A DNA stretch of 64,000 nt from Cymbidium sinense (taxonomy: Eukaryota; Streptophyta; Magnoliopsida; Asparagales; Orchidaceae), in the NCBI GenBank assembly GCA_021442155.1, contig CM038214.1:24019808-24083807 (forward strand). Direction: 5' to 3'. Made by a program: the position numbers and the translations under genes. This document shows positions 54,959 through 64,000 of the stretch, in pieces; positions within the stretch are counted from its first letter, which is position 1; each line of letters opens with the position of its first letter. The notes beneath the pieces were generated by a model. The model was not told the DNA's origin, did no database searches, and saw only the letters and a program-made list of their open reading frames with translations.

Positions 54959-56204
54959 TTAGGGTTAGTTTGGTGGTTTCAGTTTAATTTTAAGGTTGTT
55001 TTAGTATAGGGTCTGGAATAGGTAGGTCAGGATTTAGAGAGTTAATAGCATTTAGGTTCAGGTTTGGTTATGGTAGTTTAATGTAGTTTAGGGTTGGTTC
55101 AGGATTTGAGAGGATAACAGCATTTAGATTAGGGTTTAGGTTTCATGGCCTAGGGCCTGGGCTCAGGCCTTAGGGCTGGCTGATTTAGGTTTAGGGTTTA
55201 GGGTTAGGTCAGGATTTTAGTGGTCAGAGTTTGTGGTTCTGCCTTTTAGTGGTCAGGCTCAGTGGCCTGGTCAGTTTGGGTTCATGGCTCATGAGGAGGC
55301 CTGTGGCTCACATCAGTTAGGGTCAGGTAGTTTAGTGTTAGTTAGATTTGGAGTTTTAGGGTTTATGATTTAGGTTTTTAAAAAAAATCAGTCGACCAAG
55401 GGTCGAGGTTTAGTTTATTTTAATTTTATATTTTATTTTTTTCTTTATTTATGTTTATTTTTTATTTTATTAAGTTTATTTTAAGGTTAATTTATTTTAG
55501 TTTAGGTTTTTTTTAGTTTATTTCAGGTTTAAGTTTAGTTTATGTTTATTTTTTTGTTTAGTTTTATTTTATTTTATTTTTTGGTTTTTATATTTTATTT
55601 TCAAGTTTAGGTTTTATTTTATTTTAGGTTTAGGTAGTTTTTTTGGTTTAGGTTTTGGTTTATTTTTAGATTATTTTATTTTATTTAGTTTAGGGTTTAG
55701 GTTTTATTTATTTTAGTTTAGTTTATTTTATTTTGTTTATTTTAGGTTTTGAGTTTTTTAGTTTAGGATTTAGGTTTTATTTTTTATTTTTTTTAGGTTT
55801 ATTTTTTTAGGTTTAAGTTTTTATTTAGTTTTTATTTTATTTTTATTTTACATTTAGTTTTTATTTTATTTAGATTTTTTATTTTTTAGTTTAGTTTTAT
55901 TTTGGTTTTTTATTTTTATTTAATTTTATTTTTAAGATTCGATTTAGGTTTTGGTTTTAGTTTAGGTTTTTATTTTATTTTATTTTTTTTTTTATTTAGG
56001 TTTAGGTTTTTTTATTTATTTTATTTTTATGTTTTATTTATTTTAGGTTTAGGTTTTTTGGTTTTTAGAGTTTAGGGTTTAGGGTTTAGGGTTTGGGGTT
56101 TAGGGTTTAGTGTTTAAGGTTATTTGTTTTATGGTTTAGGATTTTTAGGGTTTTAGGTTTAGGGTTCATGTTTTAGTTTAGGGTTTAGGATTTTTGGTTT
56201 TTTT
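54959..56204. repeat. Telomere-derived satellite (block 7)
   Basis: Starts with the GC-richer part (CATGGCCTAGGGCCTGGGCT at 55,144; CTCAGTGGCC at 55,258). It passes a boundary-like motif at 55,380 (TAAAAAAAATCAGTCGACC), then T-rich sequence, then canonical TTTAGGG runs at 56,065-56,110. It ends TTTTGGTTTTTTTTAACAGA at the junction with transcript fragment 5. Confidence 0.8.
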
Positions 56205-56275
56205 TAACAGAGAACAAATTCATATTCAACATTTGTTCTTTTCAATTTCATTAACCACATAACAAACCAGGGTAG
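56205..56275 (-). pseudogene. 5'-truncated retrocopy 5 (last about 70 bases of the 3' UTR)
   Basis: GAGAACAAATTCATATTCAA, CATTTGTTCTTTTCAATTTC and ATTAACCACATAACAAACC match the end of the UTR in copy 3. It joins telomere-like DNA on its 3' side in the same way. On the other side lies the antisense LTR of the D locus. Confidence 0.65.
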
Positions 56276-59200
56276 TGAGGTAATCAAATGACCTCCTTGG
56301 GGCTAGCTAAAGCCTCGTGTTCTCGAGATGTCCAGACTATATTCCCATTACAATTTAATCTTATATAAATCAGCACATGAATAGACTTAAACTATTAGCA
56401 CATGCATTTATTATGTATTTGTAACTAGCATCATAACATATATTATTATTCATTTATAAGCTTTTGAAAAATAAATATAGATTTAATAGTGATAATAGCC
56501 ACACATATATTAAATTAAATCAACACATGCAAGCTTACATAAAGGAAATCCATTTTAGTTTACTTGATTTTGATAAGATGGATGCATGAATTCAAATGAC
56601 ATACCAAATTTAACAAGATTGGAAAGAGGACAATCAAATATAAGCATGTGATTCATTCAACCAAACTAGTTCTTAAGGACAATCAAATCAAATAAGATTA
56701 TTTAAAGCAAACCAAAACTTCTTTATTAATTAAGTTTTGGATTTGATTTGATTAAAGAGGAAAAGAGAAATCATCCCTTGTTATTTTAAACCCATTCCCA
56801 CATTAGTGATTTGATTTAATTTAAGAAAATGTAATTAAGTTGACTTTATGGGTTAATTAAGTTGACCCTTTAATTAGATGAATTAATTACCCTTACCTAT
56901 GACACCTTAAAGTAATTAACTAAATAATTATGAGCCAACATGATATGCATCAAAAATAAACTTGAAATGATCCTAGGAAATAAAAGGGGCCTAATGCAAT
57001 TGTCTCATGATTAATAGTTAATTAGATTAGGGGACTTAATTAATTACTCTTATGGTTTTTCCACACATGTGGACTAACCATAATTTCATTAAACTCCTTA
57101 GGTTATTAAACACCTAAAGATCTACCCCATAATTTAATTAATTAAGGACACATGTGATTATGATTTCAATTTGACTAAGTGATTTAATTAATTAGTTAAA
57201 TCTTTAAAAAAATGGTGAAATGAACTTAGGGAAAGGGGTCACAACCTTATTCCTTAGTTCACTTACTATTGAACAATGATTAATAATCTTAATTAACCAA
57301 TTTGTTACTGCTCATGGGATTAATGAACTTTAAAAGTAGTTAACATTTAATTAGTCAATTTTTCTAATTAAGTCAGCAATAAATCCCAAGAAAATCATGA
57401 GAGGCAGAGGTCATCCCATTAAATTAACCAACAAATTTTGGGATTAATTGCTCAAGTGATTAAAGTGTAATTAAGAAATTAATTTTGTAATTAAACTTAA
57501 TATTATTCAAAATTAGTTAAAATCATTTTTAATTAATTCTCCTCTAAAATACCTTTAAAATGAGTATTTATTTGATTTTTTTTATTTCTTTATGATTTTT
57601 ATAAATTTTAGCCATTAAAAATGATTAATTAAAGTGAAGATCGATCATATGATTAAAGTTTTATTCTTTTATGATTTTTTATGATTTTTATAAGTGAAAA
57701 ATGATAAATTTTAGAAGTTTTAGCCTAATTAAAGCCTAATCCTATTGGCGCCATGTGGCGTGCTGACGCGGCGTGCTTTGCATGGCATCACGGGATTGGC
57801 TACTTAAAACTTTATCCAATTGAATGCCTAAATGTTGGCGCGGATGTACTTTATTTGCCATCTGATCTAAGATCAGATGACTATGATTAATCCCATAGCT
57901 TAATAAAATTAAATAAGATCGATCTAGCGATCTAATCACGACAGTCTGTTTCAATCACTCGGACCAGACAGTGCGTGATCTAATGTCATGCAAGCGAGGG
58001 ATAATGGAGTCCATCCCATTGCTTACTTGATTCGAGCTTACCCGAGTATGGATCAACTCTAAAAAGTTCCCACGCCTTCTCGACATCGATCGAAGGGGAT
58101 CCAACGGTCAAGATAACATGAGATGCAAGTTTTCTTCAAAAAGCTCCAACCCATTTTTGCCTAAGGATCAGTTTTAGAAGCATACCTCACCGGAGCTCAA
58201 GATCGATGTCTCGAACGATTGAGGAAGCATGATCTAGTGGAGACAAAGCCCTATTGAGCAGTAATTGGATCAATTTCTTGGCGTTCGCTTGAAAGCCACA
58301 AACTGACAATTTGGAGCTCGCTTTGATCAATGTCCCACCTCTAGTGCTCGGAAAGCTTGGGAGATGATTCATTCTTGCTCGATGAGACCAAGAAAAGTGC
58401 GTGCAAAGTTAATTTGAGTTTGATGGAGAAATGGGAAAGTTAGGTAAAAAATGGGAGTGTCCTTTTTTGGGACGGACGGGAATGGCATACTTCAATCTAT
58501 GAATGAGCTTGGGAGCTTAGGGAATGTCTCTAGCAGCTCGTCTTGGGTACCTAGAGCTTTGAGGAATGATTTTTGTGTGTGTTTGAGTGGAAACGAGCGG
58601 GTGTATACCCCCTTCAACTTGATTGGATGGTATGATTGGGTTTGGCTTCTAGTGTTCCGACCATTTCATGGAGTTGTTGGTGGTAGGGAGGAGGTGAGTT
58701 GGCTCGGCTTGGTTGATTGAAGGTGTGGAGGTGGCTACCAAAGAGGAATCATGGGTGTCCTATGGGTTTCAAATGCTCCAATGGAGAGGGTGAGGTGATT
58801 TTACCACCCATGGGTCATGGCCGACCCAACCACCCCTTGGGTTAGGCTGGGTAGTGTCCTTGGTGCCTAGGTGGATCATTGGGAGAGTACCAAGTGGCCA
58901 AAGAATGGAAATGACCACTTACACAGGTGATTTGTCTCATGTGATGCCCTTGACCCTAGGGTAGAATGATCATTTGGCATTAGATTTAATTTGGGTAGAT
59001 TTGAAATGAGCCAAAAGTGCGTTTGCCCAAATTTCAAGTCAATTGGAGTTGATTTGGTTAGGTTTGGCTCAATTTGAGTCATTTAGGTCAAATTAGGTTA
59101 AGTTGGGTCAAGTTGACCAATTGGTCAAATTGGTCAAACCAAGGGTCAGTCAAGTTCATAAGGATCATTTGGGATGTTTTGGTTCAATTGGTTTGGTTTA

Positions 59201-60761
59201 TTTTGGCTTAGATTTGATTTTGGTTGATTTTAATTCATTTGGATCAAATGGGTTAAGTTGACCAATTTGACCAAATTGGCAAATTGGCTTGGGTTGATGT
59301 TGGTTTGGGTTTTCTTGACCAATTAAAGATGATTATAGGCTTTAGTTTCAATTAATTTGGATTTGGTTTTCTATTTAGGCCAACATGAACCTTTAAGTCA
59401 ATTTGGACTAGGTAGGTCGATTGGGTTCAATTGGTCCAATCATGGCTTTAGTCAAGTTCAACAATCAATTTGGAATAAACTTTAGCCATTGGTTGCAGTC
59501 AATTTGGATTATATTTTTGATTTCACCCAATTTGGTCTTTCAGGTCAATTTTGGTCAACTTGGGTCAAAAGGGTCAATTTCGTTTGGTTTGGCTCAATTG
59601 AAGGCCAAGTCATATTCAAATATTGATTTTGATTTGGTATGAATCATTTGTTTCATGGGATTTGGCTTAGGTTGAAATTTGGCTAGTTTCATATGGGTTA
59701 AGGGGTTGACTTGGTCAAATGACCAAGTTGACTTGGTTTGACCTAATTTGTGATAATTGATCAACCTAGGGTGATCAACAATCATGATGGGAGGTTTTGA
59801 TGGGCTTAGTTCAATCTAATTTGGCTAGGATTAGAACTTGGCTCAAATAGGTCAAATTGGCCACTTTGGGTCAACTAGACCAATTGGGTTTAGTTGACTT
59901 GATTTTGGGTTGAGTTTGATTTAGTTGAGTTTATATATGGATTTGGGATTGATATATAAATTCAATTGCAATTGGCTTGGGTTCAAATGGGTTTGACTTG
60001 GGTTTATTTTTGGTTTGATTTTGATTGAGATTTTCATTTATATTTGTGAATATGATTGAAGGTATGATTGATTCATGAGAAAATCAATTGAATTTGGGTT
60101 TTGGAATGAAGAATTTGGCTAAGTCCAAGGAGTTTGGTCATGTGCTTAGGTTTGGATTTTGATTTGGTTTGATTTAGTTTGATGATTTAAATGTATATTT
60201 CATTTAAATTTGTGAAGATAATTGATTGATTTGTGAGAAAATAAATTGAGTTTGACTTGATTTGGATTAAGATTTGGCTAAGTCCATGAGGTCATATGAC
60301 TTAGGAAGGGTTTTGATTTAATTTGATTTAGTTTGATTTAGTTTTGATCATTTGAATGTAGATTTGATTTATATTTAGGAAAAGATTGATATATAAATTT
60401 ATTGAGAAAATCAATTGATTTTGGATTGATTTGAATTAAGATTTGGCTAAGTCCATGGGATAGGTCATATGGCTTAGGAAGGGTTTCAAGTTTGGATTTG
60501 ATCATGGGCTTCAATCATTTTGTTTTGGAATTTGGGTTTGGATTTGGATTTGAATTTATTGTTTGAATTGAACTTGAGGTTTGGTTTGAGAAGGTGAACA
60601 TGGATTGGATTTGGGTTATCAAATAGGTGGATTATCCTAATCCTAAGGCATTTTAGCAACAGGATTAAGTGTTTAATTGTTAAAATGTCTTATGGGGAAG
60701 TGTGTCTAGAAGACTCTAAGTCTAAGATGGGAAGATTGAATCACTCCAAACTTGAGGTCAA
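56276..60761 (-). repeat. Antisense LTR next to element D
   Basis: The reverse complement matches the forward LTR from its start (CTTGAGGTCAATA at 60,751-60,763, start base pair TG changed to TA) to about 41,350. Landmarks include ATTGCATTAGGCC (57,000 reversed against 40,790) and a 'GTGGCTATTATCACTA' block (56,510 reversed against 41,310). The TTGACC-rich part is at 59,040-59,890, the 155-base series at 60,040-60,480 and the candidate 5' splice site at 58,181-58,190. The stretch 57,730-58,880 is richer in GC than the forward copy. The 3' end is lost at 56,276. An open frame on + at 58,451-58,717 runs against the LTR and is probably chance. Confidence 0.75.
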
Positions 60762-60995
60762 TAGCCTTAGGCTCCATAGTGTTACCTTTGGAGATACAGG
60801 ATTGGAAGACAGAAGCCAAGTTTCACATAATAGACTTGGATACATCTTTCAATGCTTTACTTGGGAGACCAAGGATACATGAGAACAACATAGTTCTATT
60901 CTCTACATCAATGAAGTTTGTGAGGTGGGATGTCTATGTCAAAGGAGATCTCAAGCCATTTTACAATTCATGAGGGTTGACATATATGAGGATGG
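60762..60995 (+). pseudogene. Protease C-terminal half, element D
   Basis: ALGSIVLPLEIQDWKTEAKF then HIIDLDTSFNALLGRPRIHE and NNIVLFSTSMKFVRWDVYVK, open to 60,970. The catalytic Asp half is absent, so the protein cannot function. The breakpoint is the same as in element C. Confidence 0.8.
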
Positions 60996-61990
60996 ACTAC
61001 CTCCTCAAAATCAACAAGTCTATTCTTTACTTGGCCAAAGTTTAAAATAAAATAGAAAAGAAAAAAGAAAAAAAGAAAGAAAACAGAAGAGAAAATGAAA
61101 AATAAAATAAATGCAAACAAAAGTAGACTTGGAGGAGGAAGTGGAGCCTGACATTAGATTCCAACCACAATTCATTACTCCATTCGAACATATGGGTAGG
61201 ATGACGACCTCCAACAGGTAGAGGAAGAGGCCAGTTCATAGGCAATCCTAGGGGTGGAAAACCTCATTGGACACCCGATAGATATGTCCCGCTAGGAGTA
61301 AACTTGTTATCCATATAGATGTAGAATAGATGATGAGTCTTATATGGTTAGCACACCAACTAGCTCTTCTCAGCAGTAGATTCCCTTGGAGGTGACACTT
61401 GAGTTAGATAGTGATGAAGAGTGGGCTCCAAAGTAAAGCATAAGTGTATCCCAAGTCAATATGTGAAACAATTAGGCATTATTTGGGAATCTTAGGTTTA
61501 ACCCCACTTTTCGTCAAAAAGTTGAGAGTTTGGTAGTTAAGAATCTAAGTCATCCAGTGAAGACTTCGGAGGTTCTTTAGGAGCATCATCCTCAAGTCAA
61601 GAAGTTGATGTAGAACTTGAGGATGATTTATATAAAGATTTAATAGAATTACCTTTTGATTGTACTTGCCTTGTGTTCATAATTTAGCAAGAAAGGGTTA
61701 ATCCCACATACTTAGTCAAATCATAGAGACTACTTCAAAGAATTTGGAATAACAAATGCAAAAGCTCTCAATCAAGACTAGACTAGGATTGATAGTGGGT
61801 CCATTGGGACTACTTAGTCATCACCAATCATTTGGAATCGATAGGTTCTTTTCAAATCACATTAACTCATATGAGGAGCTCTGCTTAGAAATTTCATATG
61901 ATCCAAATAATTTTGAAGTCAAAGATGCGCCATAGTTCAAGAAGAGATCAAGTCAAATGAGCTCAGGAAATCAACTTAAGAACATGGTTC
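60996..61990 (+). pseudogene. Protease-RT linker, element D
   Basis: An A-rich Lys-coding tract (61,040-61,130), then EEEVEPDIRFQPQFITPFEH and MGRM, then remains of the Arg/Gly segment (61,205-61,260) and VIHID. Further on, frameshifted pieces match B around LTNHLESIGSFQ-type sequence (61,820-61,860). Degraded but colinear with A and B. Confidence 0.5.
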
Positions 61991-62740
61991 TTTGTTGAAT
62001 GAAATTGAAACCAATGACTTAGAGGCTATTGATTGAGTTTAAGGATAACTTTGCATGTAGTTATGAAGAGATGCCTGGATTATCTCTTAACGTAGCAGTC
62101 CATAAACTAGTAATAGAACCTACTGCTAACCTTATCAAGCAAGATCCAAGATCCATGTGATTAAACATAGAACAATAAAAATTTTTTGAAGTCAAGAAAT
62201 TAATTGATGTTGGCTTCATACAAAAAGAAAAATACCTACTTTAAAACATCATCTAGTTAAGAAAATGAATTGATAAATTCACATATGCATCAATTTTAGG
62301 GATTTAAATAAGGCATGTCCAAAGAATTTCCACTACCAATCTGGTGATGGTGGACATTGCCTCACTCATGTAGTCTTCTATTTCATGAATGGCTCATCGG
62401 ATATAACAAATAAAGATGACCCCTAAAGATGAAATAAACACTACTTTTAGAACCCGATCAAATTTATATCTAAGGTCATGCCTTTAGCCTTAAAAATATG
62501 ATGCTACATGGGCTATGACTCGAATCTTTGACTCATTCATCATTTAGTAGAGTGCTATGTTTGATGATCTAATGGTCAAAAATAGAGAAAAGAATACCAT
62601 CTCTTTGACTTGAGAGTAGTTTTTGAACAATTTAGACAATTTAACCTCAAAATTAACCCCTAAAGTGCGCTTTCGGAGTAGCTTCAAGAAAATTACTTGG
62701 GTTTATTTTTTGACACTAGGGAATCAAAATCGATCCGAAG
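61991..62740 (+). pseudogene. Reverse transcriptase, element D (broken)
   Basis: DNFACSYEEMPGLSLNVAVH, KLVIEPTANLIKQDPRSM (62,045-62,157), then VKKLIDVGFI. The catalytic region near 62,552-62,568 reads ECYV, with one extra T that shifts the frame before Asp-Asp. QFNLKINP and a 'CAFGVASRKLLGFIF'-like segment follow. Several small deletions shorten it against A and B. Confidence 0.8.
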
Positions 62741-63340
62741 AAGATCAAGGAAATATTAGAAATGCCACCCCCTAAAAGTTTAACTCAACTCAGATCATTC
62801 CAAGGGCAGTTTTCATATCTGAGATGCTTTATATCCAACCTATCGGAGATGTCGGTCCTTACTTGTCAAAAGGATGCCAAGTTCAAAAGATGATAAGTGT
62901 GAGCATGCCTTCAACAAGCATTGATGAAATCTTAGTTCTAGCAACCCTATATAGCAAGCCACTCATACTTTACACTTATGTTAAATGACTCCCTTGGTGC
63001 TTTTGTTACTGATGAAGGAAAATGCACTCTTACTTGTCATTATCTAATCCCTAAGGCTAATTATCCACCCATTGAAAAGCATTGCCTATCTTTAATCTTT
63101 ACATCCCAAAAGCTATGACACATGCTTCCTCATAAGGTGAACTCAATCTCTATGATCAATCCACTAATATCTCATGACGGTGATCATCTGATTGGCACGA
63201 TGATCCATGATCCTCTCACAGTTTGACATTACCTTCATACCCCTCCATGCGGTGAAAAGACAAGTGCTAAAAAATTTTTTAACAACACACCCACTTTCTG
63301 TTGACTCTCCGATGATCTCCCAGATGAACAAATCATGAAC
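62741..63340 (+). pseudogene. RNase H and connection, element D (broken)
   Basis: EILEMPPPKSLTQLRSFQGQ, FSYLRCFISNLSEM, then after deletions an 'NYPPIEKHCLSLIFTSQKL' segment (63,059-63,115), and the tether with QFDITFIPLHAVKRQVLKNF (about 63,220-63,275). Frameshifts are present throughout. Confidence 0.75.
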
Positions 63341-63366
63341 TTAGGGGATACTAGCATTCTGGGGTG

Positions 63367-63660
63367 ATGTACTTTGATGGTGCGCTTCCTCAAGAGGAGA
63401 AGAACCATAATCTACTATTCTAAGAAAGGGATGAATAGTTCTCTTAACTCAATGTGATGTGATGATGATTCTCATATCATCTATAATCATTATCAATAAT
63501 GAAGCGAATATGAGGCTCGATTTAGTAGGTTAGCCATTACTCTAAGCATCCAAAACATCAACATCTTCAGGGATTCTCAACTAGTTATCAACCAAATCGT
63601 TGGGTCCTATAAAGTTATAAAGCCCAAGCTCCATCACTACCATGAGTACATCATGAGTTG
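63367..63660 (+). pseudogene. Second (archaeal-type) RNase H, element D (broken)
   Basis: MYFDGALPQEEK begins at 63,367. Frameshifted remains of the 'NNEAEYEA' part lie near 63,496-63,515. INIFRDSQLVINQIVGSYKV-like sequence lies near 63,557-63,615. Same lineage mark as in A and B. Confidence 0.75.
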
Positions 63661-64000
63661 TTGGCCCCAAATCCAAGGTTACCATTTATAAGATTCCTCA
63701 AGGAGAGTTATAATATGCTTTTGCCAAGCTTTCCAAGGAGTTGGCATGTCCAGAGGATGAGTCCATATAAATAAAGATCTAAAATAGATAAGTCTTATCC
63801 CTTATTGATATTGAACTCATCAAAAGTACTCTCTTGAAGGGAGGTTCCATTGCCATGAAGGGAGTTAGATTGGAGGCAACCATTCATGGATTACCTAAAT
63901 AAGGCAAACTTCTCAAGAGAAGTCCAAGCCCATGAGATGTAAAGCACTTTTGTTATATATGGTGTCTTATGACCTTTCAATCATATGTGGTTATGTTGTT
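63661..64000 (+). pseudogene. Pre-integrase segment, element D, cut by the window end
   Basis: Matches B at 32,690-33,045: FAKLSKELACPEDESI, then LIDIELIK and LEATIHGLPK. The last bases (ATGTGGTTATGTTGTT) correspond to B just before its integrase zinc-binding region, so integrase would start outside the window. Confidence 0.7.

Larger units (their letters stand above)
60762..64000 (+). mobile_element. Element D: decayed gypsy pol, running off the window
   Basis: The same family as A-C, starting in mid-protease directly after the antisense LTR. Order: protease C-terminal half, linker, RT, RNase H, second RNase H, then pre-integrase sequence up to the window end. More small deletions are visible than in A or B. 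Its left half of protease is not in the window: transcript fragment 5 and satellite lie beyond the LTR. Confidence 0.85.

Noticed and set aside
58451..58720. Protein on the + strand of 89 residues
   Set aside because: It runs against the orientation of the LTR, has no recognised domain, and no counterpart was seen in the forward LTR copy.

Overview
This looks like repeat-rich, gene-poor nuclear DNA from a flowering plant or other seed plant with a large genome. The evidence is the Arabidopsis-type telomere repeat TTTAGGG with long degenerate derivatives of it, Ty3/gypsy elements of the Tat/Ogre lineage with two RNase H domains, and a plant L1-type LINE with a DUF4283-type ORF1 and a C-terminal RNase H. 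The species cannot be named from the sequence. No intact host gene was found. Nearly everything is a decayed mobile element, satellite or retrocopy.

Layout. 1-8,279: element A, a Tat/Ogre-like copy on the + strand, starting at the window edge and cut off inside its second RNase H. 8,280-13,990: satellite of about 1 kb units built from degenerate TTTAGG/TTTATTTTA sequence. 13,992-22,986: a 9 kb LINE on the - strand, inserted in that satellite, with a poly(A) tail and diverged target-site duplications. 22,987-23,682: the satellite resumes. 23,683-36,633: element B, the most complete gypsy copy, with a leader of about 20 hairpins, gag, protease, reverse transcriptase, RNase H, second RNase H, integrase and a repeat-rich 3' region. 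36,634-42,944: LTR-type sequence in + orientation. 42,945-51,937: satellite interrupted by four fragments of the 3' end of a glycine-rich RNA-binding-protein transcript. 51,938-54,958: element C, a protease gene split by an antisense solo LTR. 54,959-56,204: satellite. 56,205-60,761: a fifth transcript fragment and a long antisense LTR. 60,762-64,000: element D, another gypsy pol, ending at the window edge just before integrase.

How the parts relate. A, B, C and D belong to one gypsy family. C and D share the same antisense LTR insertion point, so they descend from one already interrupted copy. All coding regions carry many stops and frameshifts, often explained by C-to-T or G-to-A change. 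Three signals stand out: (1) the leader of A and B is a run of hairpins whose arms change along the array while staying complementary, with a constant loop; (2) five variably 5'-truncated fragments of one transcript each join telomere-like DNA through a T/A-rich run with the same polarity, as expected if cDNA was primed from the telomeric G-strand; (3) the LTR contains a dense array of TTGACC/GGTCAA (W-box-like) motifs. All comparisons were made by eye.
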